Shown: one piece after another, positions 52,469 to 61,205 of the stretch
Position numbering within the stretch: position 1 is the stretch's first letter
How the letters are laid out: every line of letters begins with the position of its first letter
NCBI RefSeq assembly: GCF_003063335.1
Contig: NZ_NERX01000008.1
Span: 92,306-156,305, forward strand
Reading direction: 5' to 3'
Length of the DNA stretch: 64,000 bases
Source: Limnohabitans sp. MMS-10A-192
GTDB lineage: Bacteria > Pseudomonadota > Gammaproteobacteria > Burkholderiales > Burkholderiaceae_C
The notes under the pieces: generated by a model
What the model was told of the DNA's origin: nothing
The model's input: only the letters and a program-made list of their open reading frames with translations
Databases searched by the model: none
Position numbers and translations under genes: made by a program

Positions 52469-53416
52469 TCAAGCCGCCAGGGCTTGCTCAATGGCATCCA
52501 CAAACAGCGCCGCCACATCGCAGCCCATCTGGTCGGTGATTTCCTGAAAGCAGGTGGGGCTGGTCACGTTGATCTCGGTCAGGCTCTCGCCAATGATGTC
52601 CAGGCCCACCAGCATCAGGCCACGGGCCATCAGGATCGGCCCCAGCGCTTCGGCAATTTCGCGGTCGCGTGCCGAAATCGGCTGGGCCACGCCCTTGCCG
52701 CCAGCGGCCAGGTTGCCACGCACCTCGCCGCCTTGCGGAATGCGGGCCAGGCAAAAGGGCACCGGCTTGCCGCCGATCAGCAGCACCCGCTTGTCGCCTT
52801 GCGCAATGCCGGGCAAAAACTTTTGAACCATCACGGTTTGTGCGCCGTCACGGTTGAGCGTCTCGATGATCGCGCCCAGGTTCAGGCCATCGGCCCCCAC
52901 CTTGAAGATGCCCATGCCGCCCATGCCGTCCAGGGGCTTCAAGATGATGTCGCCATGCGTGGCATGGAACTCGCGGATGTCCGCCTCGTTGCGCGTCACC
53001 AGCGTGGGCGCGATGAACTGGGGGAACTCCAAAATGGCCAGCTTTTCAGGGTGGTTGCGCAGCGCCACCGGGCTGTTGAAGACCTTGGCCCCTTCGCGCT
53101 CGGCCTGGCTCAGCAGGTGGGTGGCGTAGAAGTATTCGCTGTCAAACGGCGGGTCCTTGCGCATGATCACCGCGCCAAAATCCTTCAATGCCGCACGTTG
53201 TTTGCCGGTCTCGACAAACCAGGCATCGGCATCGCCCGTCAGCCGAACCTCGCGCACCAGGGCCGAGACCGCCTCGCCGCGTTGCCAGCGCACATCGGTC
53301 ATCTCGCACGCCACCACCTGATGTCCGCGCTTTTGCGCCTCGCGCATCATGGCAAAGGTCGTGTCCTTGTAGATCTTGAACGATTCGAGGGGGTCGGCAA
53401 CGAAGAGGATTTTCAT
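52469..53416 (-). CDS. gshB: Glutathione synthetase
   Basis: 315 residues from the ATG at 53416 (MKILFVADPLESFKIYKDTT), the family's usual N-terminus; the longer open frame to 53515 is not supported. It ligates gamma-glutamylcysteine and glycine. The ATP-grasp features are visible: IILKPLDGMGGMGIF as the glycine-rich loop, and DIIGESLTEINVTSPTCFQEI near the C-terminus with the Mg ligands. It is divergent from a beta-lactamase-fold gene. Confidence 0.97.
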   Translation of the reverse strand: MKILFVADPLESFKIYKDTTFAMMREAQKRGHQVVACEMTDVRWQRGEAVSALVREVRLTGDADAWFVETGKQRAALKDFGAVIMRKDPPFDSEYFYATHLLSQAEREGAKVFNSPVALRNHPEKLAILEFPQFIAPTLVTRNEADIREFHATHGDIILKPLDGMGGMGIFKVGADGLNLGAIIETLNRDGAQTVMVQKFLPGIAQGDKRVLLIGGKPVPFCLARIPQGGEVRGNLAAGGKGVAQPISARDREIAEALGPILMARGLMLVGLDIIGESLTEINVTSPTCFQEITDQMGCDVAALFVDAIEQALAA

Positions 53417-53542
53417 GAAAGCATTGTAGGAGCTGAACCGGTTGCCTTGGGCAGGTCTGCGACCACGGCCCCGAGGAGTGAAGAGCTTCAAACGCCGCTG
53501 TGTTGGAGTACACACTCTTTGAGCCCCTGGCGAGCAATATGC

Positions 53543-53581
53543 AATTTACCAATACGTAACGCATTTCGTTTAGGTAAAATT
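53543..53581. promoter_or_regulatory. Inverted repeat in the gshB/MBL divergent region
   Basis: AATTTACC at 53543-53550 and GGTAAAATT at 53573-53581 form an imperfect inverted repeat with a 22-base spacer, in the 194-base region between divergent genes and about 30 bases before the plus-strand gene. It could be an operator. No regulator is known. Confidence 0.3.
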
Positions 53582-53610
53582 CGGTCCATTCACAGACCGG
53601 AGAACTTTCC

Positions 53611-54612
53611 ATGTCCAAAGCACCCACCAAGGCCTTCGCCAGCCAAGCCGACTTGGCCGAGAAAAAAATCACTTTCGAGCAACTCAGCCCGCACTGCTGG
53701 GCCTACACCGCCGAAGGTGACCCCAATTCTGGCGTGATCATTGGCGACCGTTTCATCATGGTCAGCGACGCCACCGCTACCCCGGCCATGGCGCAAGACC
53801 TGATCAAGAAAATCCGCACCGTCAGCGACCTGCCCATCAAATACGTGCTGCTGACCCACTACCACGCGGTGCGTGTGTTGGGCGCATACGCCTACGCCGC
53901 CGAAGGCGCGACCGAAATCATCGCCAGCGAAGGCACATTGGACCTGATCAAAGAGCGTGGCGCGCAAGACATGAAAAGCGAGATGGAGCGTTTCCCGCGC
54001 CTGTTCCGTGGCGCCGACAGCATCCCGGGCCTGACCTGGCCCACCATGGTGGTCGGTGGCGGCAACCCCACCAAGGGCGAAGTGCCCGGTAAGCTCAGCA
54101 TCAACCTGGGCGGCGTGGTGGTGCAAATCTGGCATCCAGGCCCTGGCCACACCCGCGGCGACACGATTGCCTGGGTGGAAGAAGAGAAGGTGCTGTTCTC
54201 AGGCGACTTGGTCGAATACGAAGCCGGTGTGTACACCGGTGACGCCCAGCTCGAAGAGTGGCCCGCCACGCTCGAAGCCCTGCGCGCCCTGAAAGCCGAA
54301 TTCATCGTGCCCGGCCGCGGCGAAGCCATGAAGGGCAACGCCAACGTCAACAAGGCCTTGGATTACACCCAGCGCTGGGTCACCACTTTGTTCCAGGCGG
54401 GCAAAGAAGCCGTGGCCGGCAAGATGGACTTGAAAGCCGCCATGGCCCACACCCGCAAGAGCATGGACCCGGTGTTCGGCCATGTGTTCATTTACGAGCA
54501 TTGCCTGCCGTTTGACGTGACCCGCGCCTACGACGAAGCCAGCGGCATCAAGAACCCCCGCATCTGGACGGCAGAGCGCGACATGGAAATGTGGAAAGCG
54601 CTGCAAAGCTGA
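53611..54612 (+). CDS. Metallo-beta-lactamase-fold protein with degenerate HxHxDH motif
   Basis: 333 residues. Strand and loop pattern of the beta-lactamase fold: GVIIGDRFIMVSDA, then LLTHYHAVRVLGAYAYAAEGATEIIAS, a later HPGPGHTRGDTIAWVEEEKVLFSGDLV and IVPGRGEAM. The usual HxHxDH reads HYHAVRV, so the Asp and third His ligand are missing, while the later GPGHTRGD His and the SGDLV Asp remain. The metal site, if any, must be unusual. No neighbours explain the role. The preceding CGGAGAA is a good ribosome site. Confidence 0.85.
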   Translation: MSKAPTKAFASQADLAEKKITFEQLSPHCWAYTAEGDPNSGVIIGDRFIMVSDATATPAMAQDLIKKIRTVSDLPIKYVLLTHYHAVRVLGAYAYAAEGATEIIASEGTLDLIKERGAQDMKSEMERFPRLFRGADSIPGLTWPTMVVGGGNPTKGEVPGKLSINLGGVVVQIWHPGPGHTRGDTIAWVEEEKVLFSGDLVEYEAGVYTGDAQLEEWPATLEALRALKAEFIVPGRGEAMKGNANVNKALDYTQRWVTTLFQAGKEAVAGKMDLKAAMAHTRKSMDPVFGHVFIYEHCLPFDVTRAYDEASGIKNPRIWTAERDMEMWKALQS

Positions 54613-54639
54613 TCGCGCGCCAAGCACTGGGCTGTCACT

Positions 54640-54860
54640 AAGGTAAGCAGCTGTCCTTCAGATGAACAGCTGTCACCCAGAAGAACAGTTGTCATCCAGA
54701 TAAACAGTCGTCATCCAGATAAACAGTTGTCATCCCGGACTTGATCCGGGATCCATCTCCGCACCAACATGGACCCCGGATCAAGTCCGGGGTGACAAGG
54801 TCGTTGGCGGGGTGACAAAGTCGTTTGCGTGATGACAAGGTCATTGGCGGAATGGCGATT
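54640..54860. repeat. Short tandem repeats around a REP-like palindrome
   Basis: No gene lies between 54613 and 54878. Left part (54647-54734): about five copies of a 19-20-base unit of the form AACAGTTGTCATCCAGATAA. Centre (54732-54797): CCCGGACTTGATCCGGG and its mirror CCCCGGATCAAGTCCGGGG, related to the block at 6.4-7.1 kb. Right part (54793-54850): about three 19-base units of the form TGACAAGGTCGTTGGCGGG. Confidence 0.8.
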
Positions 54861-54878
54861 GACCGGGTATTGCGAACA

Positions 54879-55730
54879 TCAAGGCCTGATCAAATCCCGC
54901 AAATCCTGCTCATAAGCGCGTAACCTGCGGGCTGCGCGCAGGCGTTGCTCGGGGGTGGTGCTGTTGTGCAGCTGGGCCAGGTTCTCGCAGGCTTGCGACC
55001 GCAGCTTCTGGATCACCCCGCGGCCATAGGCGTCCGGTGGGTCCATCCAGCGCTGCCATACCCCCCACAAATCGGCCTCTACCTGGGGCAAGGCCGATGG
55101 GCTGCTTTGTGAGGCTTTTTGCAAAGCGGACAACAAATCTTGGTGCCGCCTGAGCCGGTCACGCCGTCCCCAGTCGGGTGTCCAAGCCGACTGCTGCAAC
55201 TGCGCCCGCACCATCGCGGTTTGCGTTGAGGTCAAAGGCCCATAAAAATCGCTGTACCGATCCACGGCCTTGCTCACGCGGCGCTCCAGCCGCTCGCTGG
55301 CGCTGCCTTGCACCCACTCTTTTTCCCAGTCCTGGTTCTTGCTGGCCCAGTGCAGGCCCAAGTGGCTCAGCTGCTCTGGCCCCATAGTCATGGCCACCGG
55401 CGCCGCCAAATTCACGGCCTTGCGCATCGTGCGGTCCAGCGCTTTGTCCACCTCGCTCACCACGTTGCACACCTGCTGGGGCTGCAAGGGCTCGGCACTT
55501 TGCACGGCCAAACGTTTGAACACATCGGCATACAGCGGCAGCTCTTCGGCGCGGTGCCAGCGGTGCAGCTGGGCCAGTGCTTCCTTGGCCGGCGGGGTTT
55601 GCGCATCGCTGAACGACACCGAGCTGTCCAACCACCAAAAAGACAAGGTGGGCAGCTGCTGGTAGCCCAGCTTGATGGCGCTGCAGCCTTGCAAGCACAG
55701 CACAGTCAGCAAAAAAACGCAACGCAACAT
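54879..55730 (-). CDS. DUF6279-family lipoprotein
   Basis: 283 residues with a lipoprotein signal peptide (MLRCVFLLTVLCLQGC, Cys at residue 16). The next segment, KLGYQQLPTLSFWWLDSSVSF, is typical of the DUF6279 family, and the rest is helical with frequent Trp, Arg and Gln. An AGGAG ribosome site lies 5 bases upstream. The function is unknown. It is divergent from glmU. Confidence 0.85.
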   Translation of the reverse strand: MLRCVFLLTVLCLQGCSAIKLGYQQLPTLSFWWLDSSVSFSDAQTPPAKEALAQLHRWHRAEELPLYADVFKRLAVQSAEPLQPQQVCNVVSEVDKALDRTMRKAVNLAAPVAMTMGPEQLSHLGLHWASKNQDWEKEWVQGSASERLERRVSKAVDRYSDFYGPLTSTQTAMVRAQLQQSAWTPDWGRRDRLRRHQDLLSALQKASQSSPSALPQVEADLWGVWQRWMDPPDAYGRGVIQKLRSQACENLAQLHNSTTPEQRLRAARRLRAYEQDLRDLIRP

Positions 55731-55897
55731 GGAGACTCCTGAAGACCTGCAAGCGTGAGCGCTTCGGCATGGGCATCCATTGTCAGTCCAAATGTGTGGC
55801 CTTGGCTGGGGTGAGGGTGAGCGCGCGCACAGACCGCAGAACCTGTCCTGCGACTGGCGATAATTGACGCATTCCGCGAACAGACAGACTGAGAAAG

Positions 55898-57313
55898 ATG
55901 GACATGACCCGAGTTGATTCCAAGCCCGTAGACGTTGTTGTGATGGCCGCCGGCAAAGGCACCCGCATGAAAAGCCGTGTGCCCAAGGTCTTGCAGCGCC
56001 TGGCTGGCGTGCCCTTGGTGCAGCACGTGCTGAATACCGCTGCGCAGCTGCAGGCTCGTTCCGCGGTGGTCATCACCGGCCACGGTGCGGACCAGGTCGA
56101 GCCCTTGCTGCTGGCGCCGGGCCAAGTGTTGGCGGTGCAATGCGTGCGCCAAGAACCCCAGCTGGGCACCGGCCATGCCGTGCAGCAAGCCTTGCCCGCG
56201 CTGGCCGATGACGGCATCGTGGTCATCCTCTCGGGCGACGTGCCCCTGACCCAGGCCGACACCTTGCAGGCCCTGATCGCGCAATGTGGCGGCGACAAGC
56301 TGGCCCTGCTCACCATCGACTTTGCCGACCCGACCGGCTACGGCCGCATCGTGCGGGATGGCCCAAAAGTGCAAGCCATCGTCGAGCAAAAAGACGCCAG
56401 CGAAGCGCAGCGCCAAATCAATGAGGTCTACAGCGGCATCATGGCCGTGCCTGCTCGCCAGCTCAAAGCCTGGCTGGCCCGACTGGACAACAAGAATGCC
56501 CAAGGCGAGTACTACCTGACCGATGTGGTCAAGTTCGCTGTGGCCGATGGCGTGTCCGTGGTGGCGCACAAAATCACCGATGCCCTGCAAGTGGCCGGCA
56601 TCAACAGCCCCGTGCAACTGGCCGAGCTGGAGCGAGCCCACCAACTGCGCGAGGCCCACCATCTGATGGAGCAAGGCGTGCGCCTCAAAGACCCCGGCCG
56701 CTTTGACCTGCGCGGCCAGCTTGACTGCGCGCAAGACGTCGAGATCGACGTCAACTGTGTGTTCGAAGGACGCGTGAGTCTGGGCGAAGGCGTGAAGATC
56801 GGCGCCAACTGCGTGATCGCCAACTGCCGCATCGAAGCCGGCGCCGTGATCCACCCCTTCACCCACATCGATGGCGAAAAGCTTGGCGTGTCAGTGGGTG
56901 AGGGCGCCTTGATCGGCCCCTTTGCCCGCCTGCGCCCCGGCGCGCAGCTGGGGGCCGAAGTCCACATCGGCAACTTTGTGGAAGTGAAAAATTCAACGAT
57001 GGCCCAAGGCGCCAAAGCCAACCACCTGGCCTATTTGGGCGACGCCACCGTTGGCGAGCGCGTCAACTACGGCGCGGGCAGCATCACCGCCAACTACGAC
57101 GGGGCCAACAAACACCGCACCGTGATCGAGGCTGACGTGCACATCGGCAGCAACTGCGTCCTGGTGGCCCCCGTGACCATTGGTGCAGGCGGCACCGTGG
57201 GCGGTGGCTCCACCATCACCAAGAGCACCGAGCCCGGCGCTTTGAGCGTGGCGCGTGGCAAGCAAGTGAGCATCGCCAATTGGGCGCGGCCTGCCAAAAA
57301 GCCCAAAGCTTGA
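55898..57313 (+). CDS. glmU: Bifunctional UDP-GlcNAc pyrophosphorylase / glucosamine-1-phosphate acetyltransferase
   Basis: 471 residues. The N-terminal nucleotidyltransferase half shows VVMAAGKGTRMKSR (NTP binding), QEPQLGTGHAVQQ and ILSGDVPL. The C-terminal half is a left-handed beta-helix of hexapeptide repeats (about residues 265-440) with NFVEVKNST, KANHLAYLGDA and NYGAGSITANYDG, the acetyltransferase active-site region. It makes UDP-GlcNAc for peptidoglycan and LPS. A second Met two codons later is an alternative start. Confidence 0.97.
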   Translation: MDMTRVDSKPVDVVVMAAGKGTRMKSRVPKVLQRLAGVPLVQHVLNTAAQLQARSAVVITGHGADQVEPLLLAPGQVLAVQCVRQEPQLGTGHAVQQALPALADDGIVVILSGDVPLTQADTLQALIAQCGGDKLALLTIDFADPTGYGRIVRDGPKVQAIVEQKDASEAQRQINEVYSGIMAVPARQLKAWLARLDNKNAQGEYYLTDVVKFAVADGVSVVAHKITDALQVAGINSPVQLAELERAHQLREAHHLMEQGVRLKDPGRFDLRGQLDCAQDVEIDVNCVFEGRVSLGEGVKIGANCVIANCRIEAGAVIHPFTHIDGEKLGVSVGEGALIGPFARLRPGAQLGAEVHIGNFVEVKNSTMAQGAKANHLAYLGDATVGERVNYGAGSITANYDGANKHRTVIEADVHIGSNCVLVAPVTIGAGGTVGGGSTITKSTEPGALSVARGKQVSIANWARPAKKPKA

Positions 57314-57347
57314 CGTATCCTGCCAGGACCTTAGACCGGAACCCTCC

Positions 57348-57506
57348 ATGAGTCGCATCACTGATCCCGAGAAGAAAATCTCCCAGCAAATGGTTGCAGC
57401 TCACAAGGCGCTCGACAAGTCCTTCTTCTCAATGGTGGGCTGCATGATCGAGCAAGGCGACCAGTCTGTCGGCCATGTGGCCGAGATGCTGAACAAATTT
57501 GCCTGA
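57348..57506 (+). CDS. Small 52-residue protein, unknown
   Basis: An ATG at 57348 opens a 52-residue frame ending at 57506: MSRITDPEKKISQQMVAAHK..., with SFFSMVGCMIEQ and VAEMLNKFA. It is predicted to be helical and hydrophilic. It fills the space between glmU and the next gene exactly: its stop lies 9 bases before the GTG start, and GAGGAG overlaps its end. This tight placement suggests a real gene, though no family is recognised. Confidence 0.5.
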   Translation: MSRITDPEKKISQQMVAAHKALDKSFFSMVGCMIEQGDQSVGHVAEMLNKFA

Positions 57507-57515
57507 GGAGTTGTT

Positions 57516-58640
57516 GTGAACCCCATCCAGTTGTTTGATCCCGCTTCGTCCACCTACACCTACGTGTTGTTCGATGAAGCCAGTCGCGACGCCTTGATCA
57601 TTGACCCGGTGGCCGAGCAATTGCAGCGCGACCTGGACGTCTTGCGCGAATACGGCCTGACCTTGCGCTGGGCCATCGAAACCCACGCCCATGCAGACCA
57701 TGTGACCAGCGCCGGTTTGCTGGTCGAGCATGCGGGTGCCCGCTCAGCCGCACCGGAAGGCTGCGACATCGGCACCGCAGCCGTGCAACTGCAAGGCGGC
57801 CAAGTGCTGACCTTTGGTGCGCAAAGCGTGTTGGCGTTGCACACCCCGGGGCACACCGCTGGCAGCATGTGTTTTGTCTGGCAACACGGGTCAAACCGCC
57901 ATGTGTTCACGGGCGATACCTTGCTGATCAACGGCTGCGGCCGCACGGACTTTCAGTCCGGCAGCCCCGAAGCCCTGTACCAAAGCCTGACCCAAGTGCT
58001 GTTTGCCTTGCCCGACGACACGACCGTGTGGCCTGGCCATGACTACCAAGGCCGCACGCACAGCAGCATCGGTGCTGAAAAGCAAAACAACGCCCGCGTT
58101 GCGGGCAAATCATTGGCTGAATTTGTGAGCGTCATGAACAACCTGAACCTGCCCAAACCCAAACGCATTGACGAAGCCGTGCCCGCCAACCGGGTGTCCG
58201 GCCTGCGCCACGATGCCGGTGGCGATGCCCACATGACGGTACGCCCCGCCCAAGGCTATGCCGGTGACGTGAGCCCCCAACTGGCCTGGGCCTGGGTGCA
58301 AGCGGGCGAGGCCGAATTGGTGGACGTGCGCACCGACGCCGAGCGTGCTTGGGTGGGCTTTGTGCCCGACGCGCATGCGCTGGCCTGGAAGCAATGGCCC
58401 GGCATGGCGATGAACCCCGAATTTGACGCGAGTATCCAGGCCTTGGGCGCTGGCGGTAAAAAACTGGTGTTGCTGTGCCGCAGCGGTGTGCGCTCCATTG
58501 CCGCGGCGCAACGCGCCACCGAGCTGGGCGTGCAGGCCTACAACATCCTCGAAGGCTTCGAGGGCGACCCCGATGCCAACGCCCACCGCGGCTTGACGGG
58601 CGGCTGGCGCGTGCGTGGCCTGCCCTGGCGGCAAAGTTGA
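57516..58640 (+). CDS. Persulfide dioxygenase-rhodanese fusion (ETHE1-like)
   Basis: 374 residues from a GTG start supported by GAGGAG 5 bases upstream. The N-terminal beta-lactamase fold (about 1-240) has the intact metal motif THAHADH, LHTPGHTAGS and FTGDTLLINGCGRTDF, typical of ETHE1-type non-haem iron persulfide dioxygenases. The C-terminal rhodanese domain (about 255-370) has the catalytic Cys in LLCRSGVRS. Such fusions oxidise glutathione persulfide and transfer sulfur, using glutathione; gshB lies nearby, though not in the same operon. Confidence 0.93.
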   Translation: MNPIQLFDPASSTYTYVLFDEASRDALIIDPVAEQLQRDLDVLREYGLTLRWAIETHAHADHVTSAGLLVEHAGARSAAPEGCDIGTAAVQLQGGQVLTFGAQSVLALHTPGHTAGSMCFVWQHGSNRHVFTGDTLLINGCGRTDFQSGSPEALYQSLTQVLFALPDDTTVWPGHDYQGRTHSSIGAEKQNNARVAGKSLAEFVSVMNNLNLPKPKRIDEAVPANRVSGLRHDAGGDAHMTVRPAQGYAGDVSPQLAWAWVQAGEAELVDVRTDAERAWVGFVPDAHALAWKQWPGMAMNPEFDASIQALGAGGKKLVLLCRSGVRSIAAAQRATELGVQAYNILEGFEGDPDANAHRGLTGGWRVRGLPWRQS

Positions 58641-58641
58641 T

Positions 58642-59268
58642 TTAAACCCGGTGCGCCACCGACGTCATCACCTTGGCGGCGGTCTGCATCAAGGCTTTGA
58701 CGGCACCAGGCAACTCCACGGCGCCTGCCTTTTGTGCCATTTGGGCGTGGGCGATTTCATCGGCTTTCATTTGCGCCACGATCGCCCTTGAGGCGCTGTC
58801 TGCGGCAGGCAGCTTGTCCATGTGGCTTTGCAGGTGCGCTTCCACCTGGCGCTCAGTCTCCACCACAAAGCCCAGGCTCACCCGGTCGCCGCCCAGCTTG
58901 CCTGCGGCATAGCCGATGGCAAAGGCCCCTGCATACCAAAGTGGGTTGAGCAGCGAAGGGCGGTCGTTCAGCTCTTGCAAACGCTGTGCAGTCCAAGCCA
59001 GGTGATCGGTCTCTTCGCGGCTGGCCTCGGCCAGCTTGGCGCGCAAAGTGCGGTCATTGGACGCCAGCGCCTGACCGGTGTACAGCGCTTGAGCACACAC
59101 CTCGCCCACATGGTTCACCCGCATCAGCGCACCGGCTTCGCGGCGTTCGGGGTCGGTCATCACCAATTCGGCCGTGGCCGCTTGGGGCGTGGGGCGGCTG
59201 GCGCGGGGTTCGGCCCACAGGGTGCGCAAGGCGCTGTCGGCGGCAAGAATCAAGGCATTGAGGCTCAT
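58642..59268 (-). CDS. coq7: Demethoxyubiquinone hydroxylase
   Basis: 208 residues. The di-iron carboxylate motifs of Coq7 are present in order: [35 protein letters not shown] and [12 protein letters not shown], giving the expected Glu and His ligands. It carries out a late hydroxylation in ubiquinone biosynthesis. The gene is convergent with the persulfide dioxygenase gene, with no space between them, and divergent from the porin. Confidence 0.96.
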   Translation of the reverse strand: MSLNALILAADSALRTLWAEPRASRPTPQAATAELVMTDPERREAGALMRVNHVGEVCAQALYTGQALASNDRTLRAKLAEASREETDHLAWTAQRLQELNDRPSLLNPLWYAGAFAIGYAAGKLGGDRVSLGFVVETERQVEAHLQSHMDKLPAADSASRAIVAQMKADEIAHAQMAQKAGAVELPGAVKALMQTAAKVMTSVAHRV

Positions 59269-59433
59269 GGGCCGAGTTTACTCATGACAAACCCGAATAC
59301 GACACCTCCAAAATCATTCAAAGCATCAAACGGATATCCAAAAACCGCTGAAATTCACATCGCCTGTTGCATTCAATACGCGTTCGAAGTTGTTGTATTG
59401 ATTGGGAAATTTTTCGAAAAATTGCCATAAATA

Positions 59434-59469
59434 CAGGGTTGACCCTGATGTTTGTTGCATCCGTGCAAC
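59434..59469 (+). promoter_or_regulatory. Two palindromes in the porin upstream region
   Basis: Perfect inverted repeats CAGGGT-TG-ACCCTG (59434-59447) and GTTGCA-TCCG-TGCAAC (59454-59469) lie about 160-190 bases before the porin start. They could be operators or part of a long structured mRNA leader. A TTGGAA hexamer, then 17 bases and TGCAAT, lies further downstream as a weak promoter candidate (near 59497-59525). The rest of 59269-59625 shows no gene. Confidence 0.4.
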
Positions 59470-59625
59470 GGAAAGGCCTTTTCTTATTCAAAAGTCTTGG
59501 AAAAGCCCATTTGCTCTGGTGCAATAGCCACAACCTTCTTGATTGGGGGTTGGCTCAGAAGTGCGTTTGGTGTCATACATCGGCTAAATCCTCTGGACCC
59601 TTGTTTAACCTTGGAGAAACTTGCA

Positions 59626-60717
59626 ATGAAAAAAACTCTGATCGCTCTGGCTGCTTTGGCCGCCACCGGTGCTTTCGCTCAATCTTCCGTTCAAATCGAC
59701 GGCGTGATGGACGCTGGCTTCTTGTCGGCTGATTACAAAGGTACTCGTGTTAGCGGTATCGCCAACAACGGTTCTTCGACCAGCCAAATCAACTTCCGCG
59801 GTACGGAAGACCTGGGCGGCGGCTTGAAAGCCACTTTCCGCGTGGAAACCGACTGGAACACCGTGTCCAACAACGGCAACACTGGCGCCAAGAAAGCTGA
59901 CGGCACTGTCGCTGCTGCTTCCACATTCGGCAACGGCGAAATTCGCGTTGGCTTGGCTGGTGGTTTCGGTTCTATCGACGCTGGCGTTGTGAACTACAAC
60001 ACGCTTGGCTCTTTCCTGACTGGCCAGCCTTTCAGCACAGGCATCGGTTCCGGCTTCCGCGCCACTGCAGTGAACGATGCACAAACTGTTTCTAACGTTC
60101 GCTCTGACAACTCCGTCAAGTATGTTTCGCCTAACTTCTCTGGCTTCACTGTGTCTTTGTACAATGCCAACAAGCAAACAAAGAGCGGTACAGCTGCTGC
60201 AACTGACACGAACTTCAGCACCACTTTCGGCGCTTATGACATGCAAGGCACCAAGGAAGTTGGCGTCAACTATGCTAACGGTCCTATCGCAGCTTCCTTC
60301 AGCAACCTGAAGCAAGACTACACCGGTACTGGTACTGGTGTTGGCGCAACTGAGTCCACTGTGAACACCCTGGGTGCTAACTACACAATGGGCGCAGTGA
60401 AATTGTTCGTGTTGAACCAGACTAACAAGACCAACACAAACAGCGTTAACAACAAGTACACCACCGTTTCTGCCGCCTACACAATGGGTGCAACAACCGT
60501 GATGGCACAAGCCGGTACTTTGAAGAACGTTCTTGGTCAGAAGTCTGACTTGGTCGCATTGGGTGCTGACTACGCTCTGAGCAAGCGCACTGCTGTTTAC
60601 GCCCGTTATGAGTCTATCGACGACAAAGCTGGCGTTGCAGCTATCACTGGCTACACAGCTGTGAACGGCGAAACAACTCGCACACGTACCGCCATCGGCG
60701 TGCGTCACGCTTTCTGA
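59626..60717 (+). CDS. Gram-negative general porin (Omp32-like)
   Basis: 363 residues from the ATG at 59626, chosen because it begins the signal peptide MKKTLIALAALAATGAFAQS with GGAG upstream. The mature part begins SSVQIDGVMDAGFL and has the 16-strand porin pattern: NFRGTEDLGGGLKATFRVE, FGNGEIRVGLAGGFGSIDAG, VSPNFSGFTVSLYNANK, and a final strand TAIGVRHAF with the terminal Phe needed for outer-membrane insertion. Codon choice is less GC-biased than that of its neighbours, as expected for a highly expressed gene. It ends in a strong terminator. Confidence 0.95.
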   Translation: MKKTLIALAALAATGAFAQSSVQIDGVMDAGFLSADYKGTRVSGIANNGSSTSQINFRGTEDLGGGLKATFRVETDWNTVSNNGNTGAKKADGTVAAASTFGNGEIRVGLAGGFGSIDAGVVNYNTLGSFLTGQPFSTGIGSGFRATAVNDAQTVSNVRSDNSVKYVSPNFSGFTVSLYNANKQTKSGTAAATDTNFSTTFGAYDMQGTKEVGVNYANGPIAASFSNLKQDYTGTGTGVGATESTVNTLGANYTMGAVKLFVLNQTNKTNTNSVNNKYTTVSAAYTMGATTVMAQAGTLKNVLGQKSDLVALGADYALSKRTAVYARYESIDDKAGVAAITGYTAVNGETTRTRTAIGVRHAF

Positions 60718-60756
60718 TCTAACGCTGGCGCAAGCCAGTTGAAGATTTAAAAGTCA

Positions 60757-60790
60757 AAAACCCACTGTGGCAACACGGTGGGTTTTTTTA
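60757..60790 (+). terminator. Intrinsic terminator of the porin gene
   Basis: AAACCCACTGTG and CACGGTGGGTTT form a stem with one non-standard pair and a GCAA loop, followed by seven T, about 40 bases after the porin stop. Confidence 0.92.
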
Positions 60791-60941
60791 CGCCTGTGCG
60801 TCGAGCCTCGAACAGCACAAAGCGCAGGCACTGTGTTGTCGTTTTAAGCGACAGCTCAAGTGCAGCTTGCCGTAACGCTGCTGCAGCTGGTCATTTCTTA
60901 AAGAAAGCAGCGTTCGGCATCGAACACTTAGATGAAAAGCT

Positions 60942-60950
60942 GTGGATAAC
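60942..60950 (-). promoter_or_regulatory. Perfect DnaA box
   Basis: TGTGGATAA on the plus strand is the exact complement of the DnaA box TTATCCACA. It lies alone in the 488-base gene-free stretch 60718-61205, at the left end of the integrase island. Chance occurrence is possible; the low GC and nearby repeats make an old replication origin worth considering. Confidence 0.4.
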
Positions 60951-61011
60951 TTGTTAGCGATCGGTGTGCAACTTGCTCAGTAGTCGGCCAGATCACGGTG
61001 CCAGCAACACA

Positions 61012-61084
61012 AGCCCTGCAAGCGGCGGTCAGATCATCAAGCTATCCTCAAGCCCGGTCGTTTTTGTGGCTGGCGTGTAGGGCT
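61012..61084. repeat. Stem-loop element A
   Basis: AGCCCTGCA (61012-61020) pairs with TGTAGGGCT (61076-61084), allowing one G-U pair, around a 55-base loop. The surrounding ~120 bases (60965-61105) are clearly related to element B at 62976-63105: for example GTGTGCAACTTGCT, CAAGCCCTGCAAGC and GTGTAGGGCTGCTTTGAG are near-identical in the two. Confidence 0.6.
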
Positions 61085-61155
61085 GCTTTGAGTGGGGTTT
61101 GATGCACAAAAAATGCCTAACTTGCCACCTGTTGTCGGTGCAGAATGGAGACATA

Positions 61156-61182
61156 CGCAAAGTATTACTTAAAGTAATGGTT
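61156..61182. repeat. 27-bp direct repeat, copy 1, with internal palindrome
   Basis: The 27 bases from CGCAAAGT to ATGGTT are identical to 62193-62219. The core ATTACTTAAAGTAAT is a perfect 15-base palindrome. This copy lies 24 bases before the start of the 61206 gene, where an operator would be expected; the other copy follows that gene and abuts the integrase stop. Confidence 0.85.
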
Positions 61183-61205
61183 TGCAAACAGTCGAAAGCA
61201 CAGCA

